Source of the DNA: Balneolales bacterium
GTDB lineage: Bacteria; Bacteroidota; Rhodothermia; Balneolales; Natronogracilivirgulaceae
Assembly: GCA_007131535.1 (NCBI GenBank)
Contig: SLQI01000510.1
Span: 1 to 15,564, forward strand
Direction of reading: 5' to 3'
Length of the DNA: 15,564 nucleotides
The position numbers and the translations under genes are program-made. Numbering within the stretch: the stretch's first letter is position 1; each line of letters begins with the position of its first letter. Shown here piece after piece: positions 1-8,357 of this stretch. A model generated the notes under the pieces. That model was not told the origin of the DNA. It was given only the letters and a program-made list of their open reading frames with translations, and did not search any database.

Positions 1-1
1 C

Positions 2-514
2 AAATCCTACGACAACTATATTTCAATAGATGAAGCTCCGCAGGATATGTATGGAAAAGTTCTTTCTATCCCGGATGATTTAATCTATACCTACTATACG
101 CTGCTTACAGATGTAGATACCGAAAGACTTCCCGAGCTCAGAAAACGTGCGGAAGAAGATCCGCGCAACAGCAAGCATGAGTTGGCTGAAACCCTGGTGA
201 GAATGTATCATGGGGCCGATAAAGCCAAAGAATCCCGGGAATATTTTGAAAAGACGGTAATAAATAAGGAAATTCCGGATGATATCCCCGAATTTGAAAT
301 CGATAAAGGTGATGTAAGGATTTTAGACGTCATTAAAGATATCGGTTTTGTTCCCAGTAAAGGTGAAGGGAAACGTTTAATTAGCCAGGGTGGGGTTTCT
401 GTCGACGGAGCTAAAGTAACCGATATTAATCACTCCCTTCAATTTGAAAACGGGAATTCATATACCATAAAAGTGGGTAAGCGAAAATTCGGAAAGCTTG
501 TCACCAAAAAATAA
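2..514 (+). CDS. tyrS: Tyrosyl-tRNA synthetase, C-terminal part (5' end outside window)
   Basis: TyrRS charges tRNA-Tyr with tyrosine in the cytoplasm. The reading frame is open from base 2. It begins with KSYDNYISIDEAPQDMYGK, which is the end of the class I KMSKS loop plus the following conserved NYI...EMYGK block, so the Rossmann catalytic domain lies mostly outside the window. A helical anticodon-binding segment follows. The last ~65 residues (about bases 310-511) form an S4 RNA-binding domain, with the pattern GEGKRLISQGGVSVDG and ending at a basic KVGKRKFGKLVTKK tail. The KMSKS form and the MYGKVLSIPDD block resemble the TyrZ-type bacterial TyrRS rather than the E. coli form, which carries KFGKT. 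The gene ends in TAA at 512-514, six bases before the ankyrin gene, so the two may be co-transcribed. An ATG at base 47 is internal and not the start. Confidence 0.95.
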   Translation, partial: KSYDNYISIDEAPQDMYGKVLSIPDDLIYTYYTLLTDVDTERLPELRKRAEEDPRNSKHELAETLVRMYHGADKAKESREYFEKTVINKEIPDDIPEFEIDKGDVRILDVIKDIGFVPSKGEGKRLISQGGVSVDGAKVTDINHSLQFENGNSYTIKVGKRKFGKLVTKK

Positions 515-520
515 AGTGCT

Positions 521-1663
521 ATGTCCGACCAAACAGAACATGCAATTAAGGAAAGTGGGTACGAGTTCACGGAGCAAGGGTTTCATCAGGCTATAGCTAA
601 AGATGATGGTAATGCAGTAAAGTTGTTTCTGGAAGCCGGCTTTAATCCGGAGCAAACAGACCAGTCCGGCTATACCGCTTTAATGAATGCGGTTACCGAA
701 TCTGCTCTTAATTCGGTCAACTGCCTGCTTGAATACAATGTACAGATCAATCGGGTGAATCGTCACGGCAAATCTCCATTAATGATGGCTGTAATAAGCG
801 GCAATACACAGATTGCACACGCGCTTTTAAAATATGGAGCAGATATCAACCAGCAGTCTTCTACAGGCGAAACTCCATTAATGCTGGCCATTATTTCCAA
901 CAATCTTAATATGGTCAAGCTTATGCTTCAGTATAATGCAGATACTGAAATAGTAAGCAAAGAAGACTTTACGGCATCGGATTTGGCACAAAAGGTCGGC
1001 AATTCTTATATCGTTGAGCTGATTCATGATTTTAAAGATGAAAAAAGAGTCGAATCGGTGGACCAGGACTCTGATAAGGGTAAAAACAAATCCCAGTTTT
1101 TTGAATCCGAAGAATTCGATTCAGCTATAGAAGCAGGAGATTTGAGTAAAGTAAAGCATCTTCTTGAAAAGGGGCAGAATCCCGACCCCGCCACTTCGGC
1201 CTACACCCCGTTAATGCTGGCAGCAAGTGAAGGTCATCCGGAAATACTCGCAGAGTTACTCAAGTACAAACCTCGGCTCAAACGGGTTAACAAAAACGGG
1301 TATACAGCACTTCATATCGCCGTTATCAGTGGGCATATCGAATGTGCAAAAACATTGTTGGATGCCGGAATAGATGTTAATATTAAGAGTAAAGGTGAAG
1401 ATACATCCCTTCACAAGGCAATTTTACAGCAAGAACCACGAATGGTAGAGTTACTGCTGAAGTATGGAGCCGACCCAAATATTGACAATGCCCGGCAATA
1501 CCGGCCTATAGATCTGGCAATACTTAAAGACAATGCAGATATCGTGGCGTTACTCCTCTCCCACGGAGCCCAACCCTCTGAGGGCGATAGTTTCCGGGAT
1601 TTACAATCAAGAACCCAGTCTGAAGAGATATCGGAGTTGTTGGCCCGATACATTAACTCTTAG
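521..1663 (+). CDS. Ankyrin-repeat protein with two homologous repeat blocks
   Basis: This is a 380-residue soluble protein with no signal peptide or membrane segment. It is built of ankyrin repeats (G-x-TPLM-A-x2-G-x4-V-x2-LL-x2-GAD-x-N pattern). Repeats occupy about residues 18-165 and 196-352, separated by a charged linker (about 170-195, rich in D, E, K and S) and followed by a short helical tail. The two blocks look like copies of each other: YTALM at 51 matches YTPLM at 228, INRVNRHG matches LKRVNKNG, and AVISG at 90 matches AVISG at 267, a constant offset of ~177 residues. Ankyrin repeats mediate protein-protein binding; no partner can be named from sequence. The start at 521 lies just after tyrS with no clear Shine-Dalgarno sequence. 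The gene converges on the 946-residue gene, which ends 21 bases away on the other strand. The fold call is firm; the function is unknown. Confidence 0.9.
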   Translation: MSDQTEHAIKESGYEFTEQGFHQAIAKDDGNAVKLFLEAGFNPEQTDQSGYTALMNAVTESALNSVNCLLEYNVQINRVNRHGKSPLMMAVISGNTQIAHALLKYGADINQQSSTGETPLMLAIISNNLNMVKLMLQYNADTEIVSKEDFTASDLAQKVGNSYIVELIHDFKDEKRVESVDQDSDKGKNKSQFFESEEFDSAIEAGDLSKVKHLLEKGQNPDPATSAYTPLMLAASEGHPEILAELLKYKPRLKRVNKNGYTALHIAVISGHIECAKTLLDAGIDVNIKSKGEDTSLHKAILQQEPRMVELLLKYGADPNIDNARQYRPIDLAILKDNADIVALLLSHGAQPSEGDSFRDLQSRTQSEEISELLARYINS

Positions 1664-1684
1664 TATTGGCTGATCCAAGGCTAT

Positions 1685-4525
1685 CTATAAAACAAAGGTA
1701 ATTCGGTAATCTCCGCGGGTAGGCTCATAGCCGAAGCGTAGCCCGGCATCAAAGGTTAAATTGAATAGTTCGAACCGGGTGCGTAGCTCTGCACCGTAGA
1801 CCGTGCGGGTCTGGTCTGGTATAGTCTGTGCAAAATCAAAATCAAGCGGGCTTATGGTGTTGGTGAACAGCACCCCATACACCGATTGTAACTGGGACGG
1901 AAGCAAAAGCCAGGCTTTATCAGCATGCAGCAGCGGGATAATATAACGGGAGGAAAAACGCAACAAGTGGTCTGTATCGGGTAAGTCGCCAACCTGAAAT
2001 CCCGGTGTCAAAAACCCCGTTTGATCTAACAGAATACCATTTGAATATTGAAACTCCAGACCCAGCCGGAGACTTTGATTGTATCGACGTAAAGAGGACA
2101 GGTATCCGAATGCGCCGCCACTGACGGCATAATCCATCGAGCCGGTAAACTCATCCGTAAACCCGGCATACCACTGGTTGTAGAGCTGAAGGCCCGTGTT
2201 GGGCTGCATATCCTGTAAATTTTGCTGCAGCCTGTAGGCATAACTAAATCGAACCGAAGCCCGATACTGTTCAATCCAATCAGACGGTTCAGGCAGAACT
2301 CCTTCCTGGTACACTGCGCGCAGTCTTGAATAACGGATATCCGGAGTTACCGTAATTCCCGAAAAGTACAGGTTGTTTTCGAGTGTGTAAGGTAAGCGCG
2401 TGCTCAGGCTGAATCCCTGACTCTGCAACCCGAGGTTTCCACTGCTCGATGGATTTGAAAATGCACGAATCGTGTACCCTGGATAAAAACTCCGTCGGGT
2501 ATATTGCGCATCATACCATAGATACTCACCACCGTAACTCAGGCTTAATTCATACTTGTTGCGGCGAAGTACATCTCCACTTGCAACCGTTGCGCCAAAA
2601 CGCTGTTGGGGATAGATATCATCAAATGAAGCAATGGGATAAACGGCTCTCGGGCGCAGCCACCCCAATCCGGTTTGATAGTTTTCGGTTTGCCAATCCA
2701 AAGAAACTGCCTGAAGCTCATCTCCTATTCGGGATCGATTGACATATTCGGATATCTCGGTAACCCTTGTTCCGAAATCCACACGTCGATTGAAAAAGTT
2801 TTCGCGCTCCAGAGTTGCCGGTTTTCGGGTACTTTCTTTTTGCACCACGAACACGATTTTATCTCCGCCGGGATGATAGGATCCTTCAAAAGCATTATAC
2901 AACGAATTGGTTACCTGGTATACCGTATCATCCTGCAGGTCCCACTCATAGATGTTCATTACCCCGTTTTCATCCGAGCTGAACAGCAGCTTGTCTCCTT
3001 CAGGATGCCAGTGCAAATCAAAAATAGAGGCATAGGAAAACGCCAGGTCGGGAGTCGACTTTTCTAATTGCGGGTCGTTTTGATCCACCAGCCACACCCC
3101 CTGTTTACCGTTGATGTTTGCCGCAATGGCAACATGCCCATCATCCCCCGACCGTGCAGCCATTTCATGTATGTTATCGGGATATATACTGAGGAGCGTA
3201 TCTACCACTTCCCCCTCGTTCAACTCCACCCACTGAGAAGTTTCCTGATGCGTTTGCAAAGCCATAATTCGATCCCCGTGAAATACCGGGTTATGTACCC
3301 TCGCATCTTCCGTAATTTGGCTCAGGTTTCCCGATGCCGGATCCAAATCGAACAGATCCATTTTCCAGGTGTTGTGATAATAGGGATGACTCACAAACCG
3401 GCTGAACGCGACCGATGATTCATCCACGATATCATATAGGTAATTTCCGACCATGGTGCCGGTATAAACCCGCTCAATCGAAGAGTTTTCTGCTGAGAGT
3501 TTCCACAAACCGGCTCTTTCATTGTAAAAACTGCCATAAAACAGCAATTCCTCATCGTTGAGATATTGTGGCCGGCTAACCCATGCCCCATCCAATCCGG
3601 TATGTATGACCTCATAAGGGCTGACACCCAATCCCCGGATGCTGTCGGTTTTTGGTTTATAACGGGTTTCCTGATACTCAACAAATTCCCGATCAAGTTC
3701 CCACGGCCATTTACCGGTCACATTCCGCAAAACAATACCGTAACCAAGAAAGAACCGCTGGTTTAATTTGTCGATTACCTCTTTGGTAACTTCATCACCG
3801 TAGGTTTCATGAAGCCATTTTGTGAAAGCATACCCGCCAAGGTAGTGCCGCCCGGCTGGTCTGGTACGAGCTGAGGGATACACCAATTCACCGATTGACC
3901 ATCGTTCATCCGAATCAAAATTGGCCATAATTTGATTCGTGAAATACGGATGATTTCCACGTCCGCCTTCACCGGGGCGCACATTACTTTCATGATACAC
4001 GGCGATGCCTTCCAACAGACCGAAAGGAGCAGTCAGATGAAACGCAGGGGCTAAATCAGGGGCAATGGGTTTAATTAGTCGCGCGAGTGAATATTCCGGA
4101 ACCACGGAAAGATGCAGGGCATGAACCAATTCGTGGGGTATCACCAGTTCCAACCATCCTCCGGTACGGGGATTCACACTTTTGGTTCGACGAGTCGGGG
4201 CTTCCACTTCAATACGGAAGTGGTTGGTGGTAACAAAACCACCGGTACGATCATTATAATCATTCACTACTACCGGGAAGTTTTTTAGCTCACCTCCCAC
4301 AAGTCTCTGCACTTCTTCATATTGGGTTTCCAGAATCCGGAGTGAGCGCCGCGCCGTTTCCTCTGCTGATTCCGGAAAGATCATCCTGAAGCGTTCGGAG
4401 TTGATCTCCTTCCAGGTAACATCCGGTCGGTATACGGGATCGTAGGTTTGGGCTTTACCCTCGTCGATTGCAATGGCCGTGAGTAACCCCAAAATCAGTA
4501 TGACGCCGGGTAGCTTTTTACACAT
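1685..4525 (-). CDS. Exported peptidase-MA-like / TolB-propeller / predicted outer-membrane barrel protein
   Basis: This is a 946-residue protein. Residues 1-26 are a signal peptide (KK, hydrophobic core, likely cut after GKAQ). Residues ~40-290 carry a gluzincin-type zinc peptidase signature: HELVH at 131-135 supplies two His ligands and the catalytic Glu, and E172 in LLEGIAVYHES is the expected third ligand. This arrangement is typical of peptidase-MA-like domains. Residues ~300-600 contain TolB/PD40-like propeller blades, the clearest being WHPEGDKLLFSSDENG and YHPGGDKIVFV. From ~640 to the end there are alternating hydrophobic/polar, Tyr-rich strands with frequent turns, ending in YRITFVL, as expected for an outer-membrane beta-barrel. 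The last residue is Leu rather than the usual Phe/Trp. I infer outer-membrane anchoring with the peptidase and propeller on one face. The substrate is unknown. It is the last gene of the minus-strand run, separated from ygjP by 135 bases, so it may have its own promoter. Confidence 0.85.
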   Translation of the reverse strand: MCKKLPGVILILGLLTAIAIDEGKAQTYDPVYRPDVTWKEINSERFRMIFPESAEETARRSLRILETQYEEVQRLVGGELKNFPVVVNDYNDRTGGFVTTNHFRIEVEAPTRRTKSVNPRTGGWLELVIPHELVHALHLSVVPEYSLARLIKPIAPDLAPAFHLTAPFGLLEGIAVYHESNVRPGEGGRGNHPYFTNQIMANFDSDERWSIGELVYPSARTRPAGRHYLGGYAFTKWLHETYGDEVTKEVIDKLNQRFFLGYGIVLRNVTGKWPWELDREFVEYQETRYKPKTDSIRGLGVSPYEVIHTGLDGAWVSRPQYLNDEELLFYGSFYNERAGLWKLSAENSSIERVYTGTMVGNYLYDIVDESSVAFSRFVSHPYYHNTWKMDLFDLDPASGNLSQITEDARVHNPVFHGDRIMALQTHQETSQWVELNEGEVVDTLLSIYPDNIHEMAARSGDDGHVAIAANINGKQGVWLVDQNDPQLEKSTPDLAFSYASIFDLHWHPEGDKLLFSSDENGVMNIYEWDLQDDTVYQVTNSLYNAFEGSYHPGGDKIVFVVQKESTRKPATLERENFFNRRVDFGTRVTEISEYVNRSRIGDELQAVSLDWQTENYQTGLGWLRPRAVYPIASFDDIYPQQRFGATVASGDVLRRNKYELSLSYGGEYLWYDAQYTRRSFYPGYTIRAFSNPSSSGNLGLQSQGFSLSTRLPYTLENNLYFSGITVTPDIRYSRLRAVYQEGVLPEPSDWIEQYRASVRFSYAYRLQQNLQDMQPNTGLQLYNQWYAGFTDEFTGSMDYAVSGGAFGYLSSLRRYNQSLRLGLEFQYSNGILLDQTGFLTPGFQVGDLPDTDHLLRFSSRYIIPLLHADKAWLLLPSQLQSVYGVLFTNTISPLDFDFAQTIPDQTRTVYGAELRTRFELFNLTFDAGLRFGYEPTRGDYRITFVL

Positions 4526-4556
4526 AGCTCGTATTTCTCAATCCAACAATAATCAG

Positions 4557-4587
4557 CAAATTCAATATACCGGGAGGTGTGGGTCAA
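4557..4587 (-). promoter_or_regulatory. Possible Bacteroidota-type promoter for the 946-residue gene
   Basis: Read on the minus strand, a TTG (complement of 4585-4587) is followed after 20 bases by TGAATTTG (complement of 4557-4564). The latter differs by one base from the TAnnTTTG -7 element of Bacteroidota sigma-ABfr promoters, and the spacing fits the usual 19-21 bases. It lies 31 bases upstream of the ATG at 4525, in the only sizeable gap before this gene. The motif is short and AT-rich, so a chance match is quite possible, and it is uncertain that this organism uses that consensus. Confidence 0.25.
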
Positions 4588-4660
4588 TGGGTAATGGAAA
4601 GGTAACATAAAATTTAAATTCTGAAACCAATAACACCGCGATATCAGAATACCCCGGCAC

Positions 4661-5413
4661 TTAACTGCCATCATCCAGCATAGAGCCGTAACCGATATCC
4701 GCGAAAAGAAACGATTCGTGCTTTTTTATCCATGCTGTGGCTTCATCAACCTTCGGATACCAGGACCGCACCAGTTTCCAGAACTCGGGACTGTGATTCA
4801 TGTGAATGCGGTGGCACAGCTCATGGATCAAGATATAATCCCGGATGGCAGGTGGTAGCTTCATCATCCGCCAGTTCAGGGAAATAGTACCTCGTGAAGA
4901 GCAGCTGCCCCACCTGGTTTGCTGATCTCTGATGCTCACGCCATACACTTCAATAGGCATTTTTTGAGTCAGCTCGGCAATGCGTGCCTTCATTTCAAAG
5001 CGGGCAAGATGGCGGTAAAAACCAATAATCGAGCTATTCAGCAACTCTCTTGAACTAACGGGGCCTCGTTTTACTTCGACTTTATCATCCCGCTCATAGA
5101 ACTGTATGCCGGCCTTATGAGTTATTTCATATTCTTCGACGGGCTTCCACTCTCCCCGCAATAGCATACGCATGCGATACTTTCGAGCAACTCTGGTAAG
5201 ATGATCTGCTTTCTTTTCCTGCTGATCCAGCTTTTGATGTATCCATTGTTTCCGGGATACTACAAATTCTTTGATTATACTTTTAGTTACCCTTTTGGGG
5301 GCGCTTACCATAACTTTTCCGTCCCGAATGCGCAATCGCAAATTGCGCTGCCCTTTTCTCCGGGTTAATTGAATTTCCGGAAGGCCCGGAATATGAATTG
5401 CCGAATCCGCCAT
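4661..5413 (-). CDS. YgjP-type (DUF45) zinc metalloprotein
   Basis: This is a 250-residue cytoplasmic protein of the YgjP/DUF45 family, related to SprT/WLM-type metallopeptidases. Visible signatures are the family block QTRWGSCSS (166-173), the zinc site HELCH (197-201) and the third ligand H207 in NHSPEFW. The N-terminal half (about 18-60) has the family's RNLRLRIRDGKVMVSAP beta-hairpin followed by a basic helix. Length is typical of the family. The metal-site residues are all intact, so the protein is probably active. The biochemical role of the family is poorly settled: it has protease-like signatures, and a nucleotide pyrophosphatase activity has been reported for an E. coli member. The ATG lies two bases after the stop of the upstream TPR gene (TAA-AA-ATG), so translation is probably coupled. 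No terminator-like hairpin is seen after its stop. Confidence 0.88.
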   Translation of the reverse strand: MADSAIHIPGLPEIQLTRRKGQRNLRLRIRDGKVMVSAPKRVTKSIIKEFVVSRKQWIHQKLDQQEKKADHLTRVARKYRMRMLLRGEWKPVEEYEITHKAGIQFYERDDKVEVKRGPVSSRELLNSSIIGFYRHLARFEMKARIAELTQKMPIEVYGVSIRDQQTRWGSCSSRGTISLNWRMMKLPPAIRDYILIHELCHRIHMNHSPEFWKLVRSWYPKVDEATAWIKKHESFLFADIGYGSMLDDGS

Positions 5414-5415
5414 TT

Positions 5416-6618
5416 TTAGTTCAAATAGTTCAATCTGTCTTTGGCCCGTTCTTTGACGTAACTGTTGGTATTTGCATTTGCGATTTTGACAAACTGATCA
5501 CGCGCTTTCTGTCTTTCATCTATTCTCAGATAAGCTTCACCGAGATAGTAGCCGGCCTGCACCTGAAAATTCCGCTCTGGTTCTTCGGATAACTGATATC
5601 CGGCTTCCAGCGCTTTTTGAAAGTCCTCTACTGCATCATCGTTATTCCCGTAATGTAATTTTATTCGGCCCGACATAAAGTAAAGCTCTTCTTTGGTTGC
5701 CAGCTCAATATGAGGGCTGTAAACAAACTCCTGTTCATTTAGCGCGTAATATAATAATCGCTGTGCTTCAGAATAGTTTTGGTTTCGAAAATGTGTACGA
5801 ATTAGAAGACGGGTATAAAGCGCATTTTTCGGAAAAGATTGGGCCATTTGCTCAAGGTAGGGCAATGACTTACTATAGGATCTTTCGTAATGGAGATAGA
5901 TATGCCCAAGAAAGTACTGAGATTCAGGCCCCAGTATAATGCCTTCCTCGGCAACATAGTCGAGCAGCTCCAGACCTTTTTCGCGGTCTCCATCCGGCAG
6001 TGCCCAGCTGATAATGCGTACAGCCGGGTATTCATCCTGAAGAAAAGCCGAAAAATAGTAATACATCCCGTTGCCGAATTCGACATCCGGCATTTCCGGG
6101 TAGAGCTCCTCAATTTTCCGAAGATAGCGCATTGCTCTTCTTGCATAGCGTATGGTCCGGTACCAATTATGCCGGTTGGAATGAAGGCGGGTTGTAAACC
6201 CGTAAGCTGCGGCATTGATGATCATGCTGTCGATATTATCCGGATACCGATCGCTGTAAGCTTCGCTGGCTTCAAGTGATTCATCAATGAAGTCGAAAAA
6301 CTGTTCATCAAAATCCTCTTGTTCCAGATCCGAGACTACATCCCACCATTTATCCAGAATAGGCCAGAAAACCCAAATAGGGTGCTCCGGGTGTTGTTCT
6401 CTCCATTCGGAAAGGTATTCAAGAGATTCCGCGTATTCCATATTATAGGCAAGATGAATAGCGTGGCGCACATCTTCCATAAATTCCTGTTTCATCAACA
6501 GGGAAGAATCATCACGGGCATCCAGCCGGAACGGAATTAAGAGCAGCAATACAAGTATACCCGCCGCAAAACTCGGAAGTCTATTTGAGATTTTGATTAA
6601 ACCAGGTAATGGTAGCAT
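5416..6618 (-). CDS. Exported tetratricopeptide-repeat protein
   Basis: With the start chosen here the protein has 400 residues. Residues ~17-34 form a hydrophobic segment after a Lys/Arg-containing N-region, ending at LDARDD, so it is a signal peptide or membrane anchor. The mature part is all-helical with TPR-like pairs. The clearest are ~232-265 (SQYFLGHIYLHYE...), ~310-340 (LYFMSGRIKLHYGNNDDAVEDFQKAL) and ~352-384 (AGYYLGEAYLRIDERQKARDQF). An aromatic, Trp- and Tyr-rich region at ~60-200 includes GNGMYYYFSAF. TPR proteins are scaffolds; no specific partner is visible. The frame stays open to an ATG at 6696, but that start would lie 116 bases inside the hydrolase gene and put an unlikely extension before the signal segment. 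I therefore prefer the ATG at 6618, which overlaps the hydrolase end by 38 bases. No strong Shine-Dalgarno sequence distinguishes them. Confidence 0.8.
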   Translation of the reverse strand: MLPLPGLIKISNRLPSFAAGILVLLLLIPFRLDARDDSSLLMKQEFMEDVRHAIHLAYNMEYAESLEYLSEWREQHPEHPIWVFWPILDKWWDVVSDLEQEDFDEQFFDFIDESLEASEAYSDRYPDNIDSMIINAAAYGFTTRLHSNRHNWYRTIRYARRAMRYLRKIEELYPEMPDVEFGNGMYYYFSAFLQDEYPAVRIISWALPDGDREKGLELLDYVAEEGIILGPESQYFLGHIYLHYERSYSKSLPYLEQMAQSFPKNALYTRLLIRTHFRNQNYSEAQRLLYYALNEQEFVYSPHIELATKEELYFMSGRIKLHYGNNDDAVEDFQKALEAGYQLSEEPERNFQVQAGYYLGEAYLRIDERQKARDQFVKIANANTNSYVKERAKDRLNYLN

Positions 6619-7450
6619 CAGCAACCTGTTGAAAATGTCCGGGATACTCAGTCGAATCGGGCGGATGAACCAGTCCGAAAGTATGACCGGCTCCATCGAT
6701 CAACAAAAACTCTTTTTCTTCTGCTTTACATCGTTCCCGAAGTCGGCGGGAATGTGAAAACGGAACTGCTTCATCTCCGGAGCCGTGAACAAATAACGAA
6801 GGCACATATACTTCTGTGATACGTTTATGCGCGCTTATTCTATCTGCCTGCTCCACACTATCTCTGTACACGATCTCATCAAGCGGCATCGATTCACCGG
6901 TTCGCGCATTTTGAATGTAGGCCACCCCGTCCGTTTTCCATTGATGGATCAACTCATCCGACCAGAAACGGCTTACATCTTCTACAGCTGACCATGTTAC
7001 CAATGCCCCGATCTCCCGATATTCCGCCGCCGCGCACACCGCAGTGGTTCCGCCCCTGGAGTGCCCGATAATCCCGGTATTGGAAACATTTATGCGACAT
7101 CCGTCAATACCGATTTTCCCGCGATCGATCGCATCAATAATAAACCCCACCTCATCCAGATTCTGGCTTAAGGTCTGCCGCCGGAACAAATCCATCCGGT
7201 TAAGTTCGGTAAGATCCTCGCCGGTTCCGTTGTGAGAAAAGTTGAACGCAAGCACGGCAAACCCGGCAGCGGAAAGATCCCGGCAAAATGAAGGAAACTG
7301 CCCCCAGTCTTTAAATCCTTTAAATCCATGAAGAAACAAAATCGGGTTCAGCGAGCGTACATTTTTGGGGGCATAGAGATCATAGCGCACCGGAAACCCA
7401 TCCGGCGTATCAATTGATGATGAATGTTTTTCAACCTGAAAAGATTTCAT
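6581..7450 (-). CDS. Alpha/beta-hydrolase (dienelactone hydrolase / acyl-peptidase-like)
   Basis: This is a 289-residue protein with a full serine-hydrolase triad. The nucleophile elbow is GHSRGG with S131, the acid is probably D226 in GSGDEAVP, and the base is H256 in DGAGHTFG. An oxyanion-hole HGFKGFKDWG lies at 41-50 after strand LNPILFL. There is no signal peptide, so it is cytoplasmic. The fold resembles the dienelactone hydrolase / prolyl-oligopeptidase-like esterases; the substrate cannot be read from sequence. The insertion at ~160-195 (FWSDELIHQW...TGESMPLDEI) probably forms the lid over the active site. Its ATG (7448-7450) shares one base with the TGA of the upstream pseudouridine synthase gene (TGATG), which indicates translational coupling. 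Its 3' end overlaps the start of the TPR gene. Confidence 0.9.
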   Translation of the reverse strand: MKSFQVEKHSSSIDTPDGFPVRYDLYAPKNVRSLNPILFLHGFKGFKDWGQFPSFCRDLSAAGFAVLAFNFSHNGTGEDLTELNRMDLFRRQTLSQNLDEVGFIIDAIDRGKIGIDGCRINVSNTGIIGHSRGGTTAVCAAAEYREIGALVTWSAVEDVSRFWSDELIHQWKTDGVAYIQNARTGESMPLDEIVYRDSVEQADRISAHKRITEVYVPSLFVHGSGDEAVPFSHSRRLRERCKAEEKEFLLIDGAGHTFGLVHPPDSTEYPGHFQQVADATITWFNQNLK

Positions 7451-8256
7451 CAGCGTGTATGCTTTCCGGGAAGTTTCACAATTTCACGCAGCCAGTTGAT
7501 CTCTTTCTGCTTCAATTTTCGCCACCGCCCCGGCCGTACACCTTTTGTAGTGAGGCCGGCATAACGGGTACGCGTCAATTTCGCCACATTTACACCCAAT
7601 GCCTCGATTGTCCGGCGAATCTGGCGATTCCGCCCTTCATTCAGCCCCATTGAAATCACCGCAGGGTTGTATGGGTCCCGTTTAACTTTATACGGTTTAG
7701 ATAGGCCGTCCTCCAACTGAACCCCTTGCCTGAGCTGTTGCAACTGATTGTCTGTCAAGACAGGGTCCGTCGTCACTTCATAAATCTTCGGGATGGAATA
7801 GCTGGGATGCATCAACCGGTTGGCAAGATCTCCGTCATTGGTCAAAATGAGCACCCCGGTCGTATCGCGATCCAGACGCCCGACCGGATAGACGCGGTTC
7901 CCGGTAGCCGATTCAACCAGATCTACGACCGTTTTTCGGCCTTTTTCATCGTCGGTGGTCGTAATCGTATCCTTTGGTTTGTTGAGCAGCAAGTAGATAT
8001 ACGACTCCGGCTCGATATGATAGCCGTCCACTTCAACTTTATCCCCCGGCTGAACCTTAACTCCCAGCTCTTTTACAATCTTGTTGTTTACTTTAACCCG
8101 CCCCTTTTCGATGAATTCATCGGCATCCCTGCGGGAACATAAGCCACTGTGTGCGATATATTTATTCAGACGTATCGCCTCATCTTCCTGTGCCGCGACA
8201 GGCTCAGGTCGTTTTTTACCTTTTCCCCCGGGTCGTCTATACGGTTTTCTGGGCAT
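7450..8256 (-). CDS. rluB: Ribosomal large-subunit pseudouridine synthase, RluB/RsuA family
   Basis: This enzyme isomerises a uridine to pseudouridine in rRNA; the RluB type acts on 23S rRNA around E. coli position 2605. The 268-residue protein has a basic N-terminal tail (1-20, PRKPYRRPGGKGKKR). An S4 RNA-binding domain follows at about 28-90 (IRLNKYIAHSGLCSRRDADEFI). The catalytic domain has the family signature GRLDRDTTGVLILTNDG, where D129 is the catalytic Asp. It also carries LNKPKDTITT (the LLNKP block), KIYEVTTD, and the C-terminal GRNRQIRRTIEALG and VAKLTRTRYAGL blocks. All motifs are intact. RluB rather than RsuA or RluE/F is inferred from the S4 domain plus adjacency to scpB, a common arrangement; the exact target uridine is not proven by sequence. 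The gene lies 101 bases downstream of scpB and overlaps the hydrolase gene by one base. Confidence 0.92.
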   Translation of the reverse strand: MPRKPYRRPGGKGKKRPEPVAAQEDEAIRLNKYIAHSGLCSRRDADEFIEKGRVKVNNKIVKELGVKVQPGDKVEVDGYHIEPESYIYLLLNKPKDTITTTDDEKGRKTVVDLVESATGNRVYPVGRLDRDTTGVLILTNDGDLANRLMHPSYSIPKIYEVTTDPVLTDNQLQQLRQGVQLEDGLSKPYKVKRDPYNPAVISMGLNEGRNRQIRRTIEALGVNVAKLTRTRYAGLTTKGVRPGRWRKLKQKEINWLREIVKLPGKHTR

Positions 8257-8357
8257 AATTCAGTTTTAGAAATGTAATGAGATAACAACGGCGAAAGTCA
8301 GAACAAACTTGCATGTAATACAGCGCCGAGTCTATGACAAATATTCCTTTAGGTCGG

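Noticed and set aside
1664..1684. Bidirectional terminator between the convergent ankyrin and 946-residue genes
   Set aside because: The gap has 21 bases and no stem followed by a T-run.
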